A DNA stretch of 64,000 nucleotides from Dermatemys mawii (GCA_007922305.1 ML677328.1:8728620-8792619), one strand, 5' to 3'; numbered from the stretch's first letter, positions 23,159-35,810 are shown. Numbers and translations are program-made. Notes: a model not told the origin generated them from the sequence alone.

Positions 23159-25429
23159 AAAAAAATTAGTCATTTTCCAACCTTGGTTAGACTGTGTCAA
23201 CACCTGTTATATAAATGAAAATAGATTTACCTCACTTCCTAAACTGGGATTGCTCTAGATACAGAATTCCGCCTTTAATCTGATCTTCTGTAGGAAGAGA
23301 GTAATGTACCAGACTTGGTTAATTGTACCATAAAATACATGTCATGTGTTCTCTATCATCCACCGAAAGAAGGCAATTTAATTTGTTACAACTGCTTCTC
23401 CATAAAGGTAAGCAGAGCTACAATAGTGGGCAGACACTGACTTCTCTTGAGATCAGTATCAAAATTTATTGATGCAAGAAGTTAATACTGACAGAGAAAA
23501 TCTTCAGTGGATATTAGAGCCAGAGAACAAATAAATCTTGATAATGACCGAAGAAAGAAGACAGTCTGTGTACTTTATAGCTTTTACAAAGGGTGAGTGG
23601 AGGAGTGTTGAACTTAGTTTTAGTTGTATTATAATATAGATTATACTGTTCAATACCATTGTATAGTCTAGATGTTGAATTTAACCAGCATTTGATAGAA
23701 AAAGACACAGAACAAAAAAAGTCTTTTGAAACTATGAGGGTTAACTTCTGAAAGAAGCATTTCAAATCAACCATGGCCAATATAAAAACTTCAAAAAAGA
23801 GAAGATTGCATAATTTCAGTCTGTTTGCAATAAACACAGACTCTTTCTAGCACTAACCCACCCTTATGATTGCTCTTGAAAATTAAAAATAATCAGTACC
23901 ACATTCTATCATAACTCACAGTTTGTCATGCATCCTATGTATCATACTAGCATTTCTAACATGTTAACTGTTCCCAAGCTGACCCTGCTCTATTGTGCTG
24001 ATGAGGAATTGATTTCCCCAATGCTCCCACAGGTCTTTCCACCCACCCACCAACAGCCAACAGGTCCACCTGACCCACCATCTCAGTTCCTCCAGCAATC
24101 AAAGTTGTCTAGGCTTTTCCCCAGGTTTCTCCTCTTCCCCACCCCAATCAGAAGGGACTCCAGCCTGTTCCCCTGAAACTCTGTTCTGGAGTGAGAGCAG
24201 ACCCCATGGCTGCTCCTGTCTGACACTCTGAAGAAGCCAGAGAAGTTAGCTGTTCTTCCAGCCTTTCACCCAGTCAGGTACTGAAACCTCCTCTCTCAAC
24301 TCAGTCCCTACTTGAGGAAGGAGTGGCTCTGACTTTCCACAGAACTCCCAAAGTCCATTCTAACAGGGAAGTGTCTTGGGGGATGTGATCAAGTGCTAGG
24401 AGCCTAGAACTGGCCCGGCACCCTGGTCACTAAAGTATTAGCGATTACACACTTGGAGTGGACTTAAATTGAGAGATGGATGCTCATGGCTTAATTAGAC
24501 AGGGGGCTGATAAGCTAATAAGAACAATCTACCCATCAGCTGAGAACACAGTTCAAGGAGAGGAAGGAAGTTCAAGAGAGGCTGGTAGGGCTCAGGGGTT
24601 TCTTTCCCTCTCCCTCTCCAGAGGGTGGGCTCATGGGGAAGTTTATGTCCACCTGTATATAGCTGCACAAAGCTGTACTGGTGAACTGGTAGAGGGAACC
24701 TAATAACCACCACAATGATGATTACAAACCTGAAAAGCATCCAGCCTATTTGTGGTGGTCTAAAGGGCAGAGAAGGCAGCCTGCGGCGGGGGGAGAAAGA
24801 TGGCTGTTGGGCTCTGTTGGATACTCAGGAAGGGGGGAACAGAATTTTAAGTGGGTATCAGGAGTACAGAGATATGGAGAAGGAAAGAGAACTTAGCAGG
24901 TGAAAGAGTGGAGAATTGGATGGATGGTATGAAATTCCATAGAAATCAGGAGGAGTAAGATGTGAGCCCGGGCTCTGCTACTTGAGGATTAGGAGCACAA
25001 TAATTATTCCACTTTTTCCTCATACCCCAAATAGCCTATTTTTTATTATTATTATTTTTAAAAAGCTGTTATGGTCAGCATGTACTTTAACACTACCTAA
25101 AATTGCCAGAATGCCAGTGTTATTTTTATAGTGTTAACTTCAAATTCCTCTTGAAGGTTGAACATTTCAGTTCTCTTATTTTCAGATAAACTCAGAATGA
25201 GTGTTGCATAAAGGGAATAAATCCTCACAGGCAATGTCAGATATGTTTGAATGAAGAATAAAAAGTTGCTTCATTCTCCCTCACCGCCATTTGTCTGATT
25301 AATTTTCCCAAAAACCTCTTTTACTGGACAACGAGAATTTAATGTCTCCTTTAAATGCGTACATGTTTGTTTATTACCATTACAGTTCCTAGGCAACTAC
25401 ATCTGTATTCCCTCCCCCTGGCCCCTCAA
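23159..25429. other. Unassigned DNA
   Basis: No confident gene. The interval 24440-24900 is purine-rich and more GC-rich, and is probably an unrecognised repeat. A 'ttttattattattattttta' tract is near 25039. Confidence 0.35.
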
Positions 25430-26230
25430 GTGCATCCAATCAGTCTCCTGACCCATCAGCAACTCTTGGGTGGAGACCCACATCTCTCTCCCTCCTGACC
25501 AGGGTGTTTCCTAGCTGCACAGTTCCCAGCCTACACTGGGCTATTTCTAGTAAGCTAAACTGCCTCAACAGACCAGTATCTGTGCTTTACTTTCTCTTCA
25601 AAGACTATAAATATCATAATGGCCCACAGTTATAAATTACCACAGAGCTCTTTATAAGCAAGCACATCCATTCTTTTAAGGTGAAAGCATTACAGAGAAA
25701 ACATTAAAAAAAAAGTGTAGATATCGTGCTATATAGGTCATCTGTCAGTCTTATGGGACCTTAACAGGACAAGACCTTCCAATTCTATTCCAGGAAGGAT
25801 TGCTCCCTCACCCTGGATAACGGGTCCTGTAAGTTTTCTGGATCAGAAAGAATGTCCTAAGTCAGTTTAAATTCAGGCTATTTATCCAAAAGTCCTTTGT
25901 CTGCTGGTATTTGGAGAATCCAGACTGCACCAGTATACATCAGCCTGTCCAGGAGATGATATCTTTCTGTCATGATTACCACATGGCTAATTTGCTTTGA
26001 TCACCATCCACTGCTTCTAGCTCCTGGAGGAGATGTGGTAACTCTCCGCTATGCAGCAGAACATGGTTAAACGTAAACCATTTGTTTAAAACAATGTACC
26101 TTAAAGGTACTTCAACCTAATACAATAAGTTTCCCCAAGGATACGCAGGAAGTTGCCATGTGTCACAACATCTGAGTTTAACCCAAAGGGCTCATTCATT
26201 TTATAACCCCTTCTATTTCATTTGTTTCCA
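25430..26230 (-). mobile_element. Possible antisense LTR-like repeat
   Basis: Blocks such as 'ccctcctgaccagggtgttt', 'gatacgcaggaagttgcca' and 'gagtttaacccaaagggctc' resemble a turtle repeat read antisense. No termini were found, so the boundaries and class are tentative. Confidence 0.35.
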
Positions 26231-26934
26231 ATTATTAAGTATGTTTTAAACAATCGGTCAGTCATATACTATTAGAACCGGATCCTGGGAACACTCCAGT
26301 AATCTCACATTACAATAATTTAGATAATATATAAACAGGACAGAAGCTCAGAACTGGAGGGAGTAGGTGGCTGAATCCCACTGAAATTCAAAGTAAGTTG
26401 GGTACCTAGCTGCCTTTGGGTGCCTAGGCTCCTCTTAAAATCCCACACACAATACAAGCATTTCCATGGATTGTTTTTAATATTATTTGGGGAGCCAAAC
26501 TACCAAAATGTCAGAGAAAAGAAACGGTGAGGCAAGCCTACTGCGGTCAGTAATTTTTTTGCCCACCTATGGTCATAGCACTGTCTATTAGGGAAATGGC
26601 CCAAAGACCCTTTGAAGTCAATGGAGATTTCAATGGCATTGGATTAGGCTTTTCATGAAGGGAGGGAATCCTACTTTTTGTGGAAAGTAGTAAAATGGTA
26701 CAGTAATGGTATATATCAGAAGAGCCAGAAAGAGACCAGAAAGACAGCAGAGGCCCTGCCATGGAGGCATTTGTAGAAAAGAGGGTTGTTTGTTGTTTTG
26801 CCACATAGGTGTCAGTCAAGGAAGTTCCCAGTGATGTAATTACCTGAGAATTTCTAGTCCACGGCCCCAAATCTATCCCTCCCTTTTGAGTCACAGGCCA
26901 AACTCTAGTGGTAACTAATAGCTATCCTACTGAG

Positions 26935-27227
26935 GGTTGGTCTACACTAGGGGGAGAGATCGACCAAAGATATGCAACTTCAGCTACGTGAATAACGTAG
27001 CTGAAGTTGGCGTACCTTCAGCTGACTTACTCGCTGTCCTTATGGCGGCAGCGGGTGGCAGCGTGCTCCCCCGTCGACTCCAGCTTGCGCCTCTTGGTGA
27101 GCTGGAATTCCGGAGTTGACGGGGGCGCCACTGGGGATCGATTTATTGTGTCTTAATGTGACGTGATAAATCGATTGCCAAAAGATCAATTGCTACCCGC
27201 CGATCCAGCGGGTAGTGAAGACCTACC
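26935..27227. mobile_element. Multi-hairpin palindromic MITE, 293 bp
   Basis: TIRs: left 'ggttggtctacacta', reverse complement of right 'ggtaggtcttcacta'. The copy is flanked by CTGAG on both sides (26930-26934 and 27228-27232), a plausible 5-bp target duplication. Inside is a series of self-complementary blocks: a near-perfect hairpin at 26976-27008 ('aacttcagctacgt' with 'acgtagctgaagtt'), a 'gtcgactcc...ggagttgac' pair, a 'gatcgattta...taaatcgat' pair and 'ctacccgcc...gcgggtag'. By recall this is a very abundant turtle family. The open frame at 26937-27119 is an artefact. Superfamily unclear. Confidence 0.85.
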
Positions 27228-27232
27228 CTGAG

Positions 27233-27694
27233 TGTGAAACTTCAACAGGACACTTGTTCTAAAAAACAGCTGATTTAAAACAAATAATTATAACCACTTC
27301 TCGGTTACCTAGTGTTTCTGTTTATTATCTTCTAGGTAAACGAGGAGCTCTCTTACAGAAGGGCTCAGCAACAGGGACAAACACCATTGCAGGTTGGAAT
27401 TTTAATTTCACTGTGGGGAGGGAATGGGATGAGCAGCATTTCCTTCACTTGGTCATTGCCTGGATTTTCCATTTCTCATCTTTCTTTTGTTTTAAACATA
27501 CTGGAAAACTTGAAGAGTAACCTGAGAGTTCCCCTGTGAAGATCTCCCATGGCAGCTGGAATCTAACTGAGGGCTCCAGATGAGCATTCATTCATAAGGT
27601 AAAATTTCAACTGCCTTTCAAGAAACAAATCTACAGTCAGTTAGCTGATTTAAATAATGACAGATGGTTTTCAGAGCCTGCAAGCATTTTGTTT
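27233..27694. other. Unassigned DNA
   Basis: Nothing recognised. Confidence 0.35.
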
Positions 27695-27823
27695 AGGGTG
27701 ATCAGATGTCCCCATTTTACAGGGACAGTCCTGATATTTAAGGCTTTTTCCTATATACCACCCCCCACACACACACACACATCCTCTGTCCTCTTTCTTC
27801 ACACTTGCTGTCTCGTTACTCTG
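27695..27823 (+). mobile_element. Short MITE, family Z, copy 1
   Basis: It begins 'agggtgatcagatgtcccca' with 'ttttacagggacagtcctga', and ends near 'cttgctgtctcgttactctg', an eroded inverse of the start. A second, opposite-strand copy at 48981-49103 has the same start ('gggtgactagatgtcccgat') and an interior with 'atcgggact', which confirms the family. A CA tract (27764-27780) is embedded. Confidence 0.7.
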
Positions 27824-27904
27824 TTTTCCAAGTGTCTTAGGTTTCTCATGCTTAATAAAATAATGATTGTAATGTCATCCACATTTGTTCATTGGTAGAT
27901 TAAA

Positions 27905-28075
27905 GTGCTTTTACAAAAAGGTCAGCATCATTATCCCCATTTTACCAACAGGGAAACTGAGGCAGAGGGAAACATGACTTATCCAATGTCATTTAGGTGG
28001 TCAGTGGCAGAGCCAGCAATAGAACCTTAGGTCCTGAGTCGAAGGCCACTGCTCCATCCAATAGGCCATACTGTT
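27905..28075 (-). repeat. MIR SINE fragment, antisense
   Basis: The plus strand reads as the reverse complement of MIR: 'ccattttaccaacagggaaa', 'ctgaggcagagggaaac', 'gtggcagagccagcaa', then the inverse of the A/B-box region near 28035. This is a strong match to the conserved MIR core. Confidence 0.8.
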
Positions 28076-28577
28076 TCCTCTAAGTGGTGTGCTTTCTAAA
28101 GATAATCTTATGTCTGCTTTGACCCTTCATTGACCATAATATCCTGCCCTGACTTTGATTTTATATTCTCCCTAATAATTCCATATACAATCAGCTGCTT
28201 CTTCTCTTCCAGTAGTCTATTGCAAGAACCAGGTAGTCTCTTGGGATTTTACTAGTATGCTCCACTGATTGCAATTCCCCTTTTTTGCTTTCCTCACAAA
28301 GGATCTCTTCTTGGTTTTATGTTTAAATACAATTATTTTGTTTTAACTGTTTTCTGTTTGGTTGCAAAGTAGAGGGCTGTTTTCATGCAAGACTCAATTA
28401 TGTTTTTCAGACTATAGTTTTAGGAGACATCTTAGTTGTCCAAAGCATTCATTAGCAAACACCGTCTCATGATAACGTACAATTAAACATCGAAAGCAAC
28501 TATATTAATTGATGCCCCATGCTACAAGCACTGCCTGTCATTGACACAAAGTATCCACAGATATTCAAAGAGCAGAG
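28076..28577. other. Unassigned DNA
   Basis: AT-rich; if the weak exon at 28.6 kb were terminal, this would be its 3' untranslated region, but no convincing polyadenylation site was identified. Confidence 0.3.
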
Positions 28578-28594
28578 AGCAGCACTGTATCAGT

Positions 28595-28668
28595 CAACAA
28601 ACAGCTTTCGGATCTCCAAATCTTGCATGAGCACCCATTCCATGTGCTGCCACTCCATATAAAGTCCT
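28595..28668 (-). CDS. Weak candidate exon (possibly terminal), minus strand
   Basis: A strong acceptor-like tract ('tttccctttgtcctcag' on the minus strand) precedes 28668. The sequence below it is open for about 23-25 codons in each of three frames before a stop. In one frame the residues include 'LYMEWQHMEWVLMQDLEIRK' followed by LFVD and a stop; this frame would need one base from the previous exon. Because all three frames are open, the frame cannot be chosen on internal evidence. The upstream TAA/AAT repeat shows the tract may simply be low-complexity sequence. I do not recognise the peptide. Confidence 0.2.
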
Positions 28669-28684
28669 GAGGACAAAGGGAAAT

Positions 28685-29090
28685 AAATAATAATAATAAA
28701 AAAAAATCAGGTAACAGAATTGAAAGACAAATTTTAAACTGATGAAAGACACCCCGGCACAGACAGCATCAACAACCTGTGAAAATCATGGTCATAATTA
28801 CAAGACCTCAGCTGACTGCAAAAAGGATTAGACATTTATATGAAAATATATCCACACAATATTATATAATACACAAAAAAGATGTGTATTCTTCTGGGTA
28901 TAAGGCAAAACTTGCTGGTGTTAGGAAGAAACTTCTCCTATGGGCAGATTGTTCTTTAAATGCATCTGTCGCCGACAGGATACTAGGGCTTGATCTAGAA
29001 AGCTGATCAGTATGTTCCTATTCTAACATTGAGAAAGAAATAGCAGGTTTCAAGAATTTCACTGATGTGTTGAGAAAAACTGTATGACTA
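28685..29090. other. Unassigned DNA
   Basis: Contains an (AAT)n tract at about 28686-28702. The open frame at 28779-29006 has no supporting context. Confidence 0.35.
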
Positions 29091-29093
29091 CCT

Positions 29094-30240
29094 GTCATGG
29101 ATCCACAGGCTTGATGCTGTGCCTCCAGCTTTAGAAAAGTCTCTTGGAGATCCCTTCCACATACCAGACCCTCCACGAGTTTCTCTGTTCCATCAGGGTA
29201 GGCCAAACAGCCTTACTGCCTCCTGATATTGATCCTCTGGAGTTTCAGCACTCCTGCTTCACACCATTAGCTCTGCTCAGCAAGTCCAGCTGGAAGAGAC
29301 TTGTACACTCTTCAAGAACTAATGCACCTCACCCAGTACACTTGTAGCAACACTCCGTAGGGTTTCTTAGTCAACTGGAACATAGCATTCAAAGTCCTTG
29401 GGTTAGCATAGAGACATAAAAGGTTAAAGCATTGTCCATTCTTGTCAACCCAGAGCAATTCACCTCGCAAACTGAACTCCATTTTTAGGCCCTGTCTCCT
29501 CCTCTGACTTGCTTCCTTAGTCAGTTCCCTGATGTGAGAGAGCTCAAGCTATTACCAGAACTGCACACTTCCTAGTCCTTTGTTCTCACCTTGGGCTCTC
29601 TGTTTAACTTCCCTGATAAGAGGTGGCAAATCCTTCCCCCACCCAAAATTGTTGGATGCTTGGTGTCAGTGTCCTGATGACACTAGAAAGAGGTTTTGAT
29701 CTGAGGTTATGATGATATCTCAACAGCTCTCAGAAAAGAGCTTTCCATTGTCTTCTTGGATCTTCAATCAATATGGGTTGGCCATGGCCAGTCCTTTTTA
29801 ATGGTCCATTCAGTCAGCTAAGCAACATACACACCTATGTCTCAAGATTAAATATGCTCTCAGGTCTAGCTTTCTCCTACTGCTTAGTCATGCAAAGTAC
29901 AGGGCAAACTGGGACATACATAAGATGCTTTTCAGTGTCTATTTAATGCCCTCCATTTAACTTTTCTAAGGAAAACAGACAATATTCTTTGAAAGGGCAC
30001 CATATTATATTTAGATCAAAAATCAATTCACACTGTCTGTTCTCATATATTTTCTTTAATTCATGTATTTGCTAATTTACCAAGATATACAACCAAAAAA
30101 GCCCACACCCACTGCTCTTAATGCACAGCTTTGCACACATACCTAGGGCTAAGATTATCAGCTGGATGTATTTCGCCTTCTATACTCCTTGCGGTGTGCG
30201 TGTGTGCAGCTCACTAGTTCCACCCAGATATAAATCTCAT
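29094..30240 (-). mobile_element. LTR-type repeat, antisense
   Basis: A long stretch matches, by recall, a turtle endogenous-retrovirus-type repeat in antisense: 'ctgtcatggatccacaggct', 'cttggagatcccttccacat', 'agacataaaaggttaaagca', 'gtgagagagctcaagc', 'aagaggtggcaaatccttcc' and 'aggctaagattatcagctgg'-like blocks occur in the expected order. No TG...CA ends or internal genes were identified. Frames inside (29018-29347) are shadows. A 60-bp piece is duplicated at 30468. Confidence 0.55.
29680..29739 (+). repeat. 60-bp direct duplicate, copy 1
   Basis: Starts 'acactagaaagaggttttga' and ends 'aacagctctcagaaaaga'. It matches 30468-30527 with three differences over 60 bases. Confidence 0.85.
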
Positions 30241-30467
30241 TTTTAAGTCTTAATTTAAAATCCCAACACATTCAGTGTGTGTGTTGGTGGGCAAACAACT
30301 ACAGAATTTTCAATAGTTTTGATCACTTAAACTTTGGAAGTTGGAATGCTGCCGTATTCTTAGCTGGACACAGAAACTTCATTAGTAACGTTGCTCCTTA
30401 CATTGTCCGGTGTTTTTTTGTCTTTCCATTCTTCTGTAAATATCAAGAGGAATATTGCTAGATTTTA

Positions 30468-30527
30468 ACACTAGAAAGAGGTTTTGATTTGAGGTTATGT
30501 TTATATCTCAACAGCTCTCAGAAAAGA
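30468..30527 (+). repeat. 60-bp direct duplicate, copy 2
   Basis: Second copy of 29680-29739, 788 bp downstream, in the same orientation. Flanking sequences differ. Confidence 0.85.
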
Positions 30528-32339
30528 TTTCATTTCCTTGGATTGTGATGTATTGCACTAAGGCTTTAACAAGCCATTTTACACTTCTTAAAATGTTGTG
30601 ACTGCAATTATCTCACTACTTCATCAGTTCTCAAAAGGGCTTTTACAATTTCAGTATGGAACTACTTCTGACAGGTCATTTTAACTTCTTAAGATGCAGA
30701 GAATCCATTCTCAAGACTTCTTTGTATTCCCTAATAAGATCTCAGTAAAAAAGCATGTTGACATTTGTATCTCTAGCTACCAAACACAAGGAACAAAACC
30801 ATGCATTAATGTAAGAAAACCTCAGTGAAAATTAGGGTTAACACTCGGCTGGTATTTGACCGTGCATTTTTTTTTTTTTATTATATATATATAATGGATT
30901 TGCTAGAAAAAGAATGTAATCTGCTGGGGTTTTGTTTTTTCCCCACACATGGATCTAAAGTTTCGAATTATCACAGTGCACTAGGATAGCTAACGTGAAA
31001 AGTTTGTGTCCAGCTAAAAATGCTGCACTGCTCTTAATTCTGCAATTTAAGTGAGGAGATGAAAACTGTTGAAAATACTGTAGCTGTCTGCCCACCAACC
31101 CACAAGTGCACCATGTATGTGCGAGAAAGGGTTTGAGTCATGTGAGAGTGAGGAGACATGCAATATTATTAATCTTATTTATGTGTGTTCTCTTTAGACA
31201 CTTTAAGTGGTTGTTGAATGGGGGAGGTTTTGTAGAGTTGCCTTGCGGTGGGGATTGGGAGCTGGCATTTCAGCACTGGTAACTAAACGCCATCCTATCA
31301 TACTATATATTCTTTCCATGATTGTGCCACATTTTCCTACAATGCATCTCCTACAACATATTGCATAAATACAAGCTAAAGATTCAACCAATAATTCCTG
31401 ACTTACTACACGCTGTTCTTTAGCCGAAAAGTATTTTAAATCTGTGTACAAATTCAACTCATTCATTAATGGACCACTTCAAGGTAGGGGGTGCTGCCAC
31501 ACCCCCAGTTCCATCACCTATGCTACAATCATTCATGCAGACCCAAAGATTTCGCCCATCTGGCTAGGGCAGCAAAAATAGAAGCCTCTGAATGCAACTG
31601 AAAAGGAAATCCCTTCCACTCCTCTGCACAACAGATACAATGGAAGGAGAAAGGTGCTGCTATCCCTACCACCTGGCTGCTTAGTGGAGGCATTGATTAC
31701 AGGTACCACTCTAGCAATGGCTTTCAGAGGCAGAGAGAAGATGACCAAACAGACGACCACACACCAAATAGGCTCCTAAGTCTGACACTGCATTTGAGTC
31801 ACAAGTGAAAGTTACATTAGTAGCTTCATACTAGTCCTCTAGGAACATATATCCAAACTACTCCGAATGCACAAGTTGGCCTGCAAAAGAGTCTACGCTT
31901 GGACCCACACTGTCCATAGAGTTGTATGGTGTACAACTAATGTTCAGTAGTAGAGTTGTGTCCAGAAGCCTAGCCTATGCTACTCCTGGCTCTAGTCATG
32001 CTATTTCTCTTTTGCTTTCATGAGTACTAAGTTCATATACATACTTAATGAGACCATTTTTTCATGCTTCTTGAATTAAATGTGTAAGGAAAAAAACAAC
32101 ACTTTTGTCTTCTACCTTTACAAGTCAGTCAAGTACTGCTGCATACAAAGAACTCTCTTTGAAAAGATGTTGCCAGGAGAGTAGCAGCACCTATCACAAT
32201 AACACAAACAATAACGTACAATAATAGAGAAGGTCAATTAAGAGACCAGACCAATTTTTTTTATTTTACATTTTATATATATATATATATATAATGAGAA
32301 ACTTTCTGTATATATTTGCATATAAACAACTACATTAAA
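30528..32339. other. Unassigned DNA with AT microsatellites
   Basis: No gene seen. TA-rich tracts occur at about 30880-30893 and 32274-32293. The stretch 31470-31790 may be an unrecognised repeat. Confidence 0.35.
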
Positions 32340-32560
32340 ACAACATTAAAATGTTTCAAAGTCAGGAATTGAAAAGTTAGGAAATACCAGAATTGAGGTT
32401 GCCCAGGCAAACTTTATTTGCCCCCCCCATGCATATGCATCAATACACAATCTTTAATTATACGAGCACGTCCTATTTTTCCCACAATTATACTTAATTC
32501 AGTGCAAAGAATGGACAGTGCTCACTGAATAAGCACCTATTCAATATTTCATTCTCATTG
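32340..32560 (+). repeat. Interspersed repeat family X, copy 2
   Basis: Shares 'aggttgcccaggcaaacttt' and 'atttgcccccccc' with the copy at 22430-22920, in the same orientation; 'ggaattgaaaagttaggaaa' lies just upstream. Class unknown. Confidence 0.55.
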
Positions 32561-32699
32561 TTCAGTATGTGGCACCATTATTAATCGTACACTATTCAAA
32601 CCTTGCTCTGCAGACATTAATTTTCTCATGGGCATTGCTTTGGCACTCATGATTTTATTATTTGAATACTTCACAAAAATATTAGTGAAATTATTTTCT

Positions 32700-32800
32700 C
32701 ATTAGCCCTGTAAGGTAAAGTGGCATTAATGTTCCCATTTCAATGATGAGTAACTGAGGCAGACACACATTAAGGTCAAAAGTGCACAATAATTTGGGAT
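32700..32800 (-). repeat. MIR-like fragment, antisense
   Basis: 'cccatttcaatgatgagtaa' followed by 'ctgaggcagacacacattaa' resembles the antisense MIR core, more diverged than the copy at 27.9 kb. Confidence 0.5.
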
Positions 32801-32929
32801 GCCTAATCTTTGATGTCCATCACCTGATTTTTCAGAAAAAATAATACTCTCAAATATAGAGTATACATGCTCATTTGGTCACACAGGTGTCAAGTCATAT
32901 ACATAAACAAAATTAAAAATGAGAGGAGT

Positions 32930-33120
32930 GTCTGTGTTTATTGTGTAAACTGATTGTGTTGTTGGGTCTAGGTTAGGTTGTGCTGCAGGATTTGTGCGGA
33001 TTTGGGCAAGTGGCAAATGAGGGTTGTGTGCTGCAAGAGGCTGTGTGTTTGTGGTTGTGCATTTGTAGTTGTGATGGTGCACTGGTTGTGGTGGTGTATG
33101 TGTGATTGTCTTACATTGAG
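32930..33120. repeat. GT-rich, strand-asymmetric low-complexity tract
   Basis: About 190 bp of the plus strand are dominated by G and T with very little C ('ttgtggttgtgcatttgtag', 'gttgtggtggtgtatgtgtg'). It resembles a decayed TG-rich array. The minus-strand frame across it is His/Thr/Asn-rich and is an artefact. Confidence 0.6.
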
Positions 33121-33225
33121 GGATTTTAAGATTCAAAACAATGTTTTTTTTTTTTTTCCTTCTGCTGACAATGGCCTATCCAAATTAAACGGCCTCTTAA
33201 AATTGGTATGCTAATGTACAGCTTT

Positions 33226-33355
33226 ATTTTGCTTTCTGTGTATATAAATGCATCTTACTTCTGTGTGTTCTATTCTATGCATCCGATGAAGTGGGCTATA
33301 GTCCACGAAAGCTTATGCTGAAATAAACTGGTTAGTCTCTAAGGTGCCAAAGTAT
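33226..33355 (+). mobile_element. PLE 3' terminal fragment, copy B, with hammerhead-like core
   Basis: Contains 'ccgatga' (33283-33289), one A, a 5-bp stem II ('gtggg' with 'tccac', loop 'ctatag'), 'gaaa' (33307-33310), 'gcttatgct' and then G at the cleavage position. It is followed by 'tggttagtctctaaggtgcc'. Same family as 11.1 and 39.4 kb. Compared with a type I hammerhead, the second base of the CUGANGA core is C and the cleavage-site base is G, which a hammerhead does not cleave, so this copy should be dead. Confidence 0.8.
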
Positions 33356-35779
33356 TTCTCATTTTATGTAAAGATTATATACACAGTCATGTATTTTACT
33401 TGTGCCCTTCTGGAGTCATTTCCACCAAGTTATAGGATTGGTTTCTGTAATCAGATCCAATGCCTTTTGATCACACAGGATTTAGGAAGCGCAAAGTGGC
33501 TGGAAACTGGTCACAGATGTCAGCAGATAATTCCCCTGACAGAAGTGAACTCTCTATCAGCACAAGTAAGCTGGCTCCACTAACCTGCCTTTGGTATAAG
33601 AGGAACCTTAGGGTGGGTAAAGGGCAGGGAGCAGGCATGGCAGAGTACACGAGTGGAGGACAAGTATACCTAAATCGAAAAGTCCATTCAAGACCCATTG
33701 TTAGTAACAGAGATTAAAGCCATACAGCATCAACTTTAACTCTTTCTGTGGCCAGAGCTGGCCCTGAGAATCAGAGGTCAGACACAGGAGAGAATCAAGT
33801 TTATAAGCTTCCTCATGTTTACTGTCTCTTTTGTACATACAGGGTAGAGCTTTCTCTAGAAAGTCTTACAAAAGGAAATACAAAGCAATTTAACACATTT
33901 TAGTGCAGCCTTACCTCCTCTTGCTCTCTCTTTTAAGCACAAAAATGTGGCCATTAATTAGCACTGAATAGAAGCACAATGGGCTAAAAAAGAATAAGCT
34001 ATAAGGTCCATCCTAGCATCCTAACTGCTTCATTGAAGTTACCATATTACATCAAATCTTCTAACAATAGTTAAACTTAGAATTTTTTGATGTGAGCTAA
34101 TCTGTTAATGTGAGTGCGTCTGAGGTTAAACCATAAAACACAGGTGAACAAAACTGCATATACTATTCACCCTGTCTGGTGATGCACTTTGCTTTCAAAT
34201 AAACCAAACAGAAAAAAAATATCTGCAGGAAGCGAATCAGAATAATTTGTATTGCCTATAAATTATAATTGATAGCTCAATATCAGATTTATCATTTGGG
34301 AAAAGTAACTGATGTGTTTTTAATAAACATAATCAATTATTCCAAGCCACTACAGGATCACAGTAATAACTGTTATGCTTAAAAGCCAATAATGATAAAT
34401 AGAATAAATGTTAAAAGGTATCAGGAATGTCATTTATTGTCTTGTGAGGCACAACCTCATATTTTCATCCCAAATTATGGCATTTGAATAATCATTTATA
34501 CTATTTACATAGCATTACTTTCAGTGTTTCAGAAGTGCTATGGAAAATCCTTATGCTAGAAAGAGTTAGCATTTTATACTTCCAAAGTGCATGAAGCAAC
34601 TGAACATGACACAAAAAAAAAATCAAACTACACTATTAAGGAGCATTAAATGGTCTTCCCAGATTTTTCCATATTAATCCTATAATTGTTAGTTATTTGA
34701 TTCTTTAGTACCAACAGGAATCCTGAATGCATATCTAAAGCCAGAATTTGGCACTTGGTCTTTGCTCTCCTAAATACAAAAGGATAATTTATCATGTTTA
34801 TCAATGACCTTTACTCTGAAGTTGCATTTGCATCTAAGAGAACTGGGATCCACTCTGTGGTCTATGGCAAGTACAAAATGCCTATGCATCAGACATACAT
34901 TTGATCAACATTAAATGCACCATTTTTAATCAAAGCCACGTATAAATGTTAATAATTTCAATTTAACACAGGTAGGCCAAAACAAATGTGATACCTCAAG
35001 TACCTGCTAAGTACACTGATTTGGATAATCAAGATATTTCAGGATTCACTCAATCCACAACATGAAGTATTGCCAACTCTTGTCATTTAATAAATTATTT
35101 AGCGGTGCTCTTAAAGACCCCATTCCTGGAGCTGGGAGATTGTCAGAACTTCAGCTTTCATTTTTAATAAAAGCAAGTCTCTAACCCTGCTGGCTGCAAA
35201 AACAAATCTTAAAAAACACGAGCCGCAAGTGCTCAAAAACAGAAGAGAAAACAAAAGAATAGAGAAACTTTAAAAATACATATATAGGTCTCATGATATG
35301 TTTGGGCCTGAGTCATGTTTGAAAATGTGGGGTTGGCAAGTCTGTGTACACTGCATCTTAGAGGGGAAACTGCATAGTGATATTTTCTGATATTGCCACA
35401 CCACTCATTTGGGATAACTGGGAGTGCCAGAGCTTCGCAGCCTTGATCACACACAATGAACCACTTATCCAGGATTTGGGAAAAAAAAATAAAATGGACT
35501 TTCCCGCTCACCATGGGGAATAGGAAGCTGTCCTGGGTGAATGCCCTGAACATTTTAGACCCGCAAGTTCCAGTCATTAATGTTGGGAAGAAATTTTCCA
35601 AATCACCAGGTTTAAAGTTCCTATGTGTTTGGCTTTACAGACAAATAGCTACAAAAGCCCCTGTGCCTGTTCAGAGCTGTCTCTAGCTTCAGACAAATAA
35701 AAAATGACTACAGTCTTATCAGTATTCACTGCAGATATTGCAAATTCTTCCTGTTGCAATTAACTGACCCTCAAAAAGA

Positions 35780-35810
<31 letters not shown>

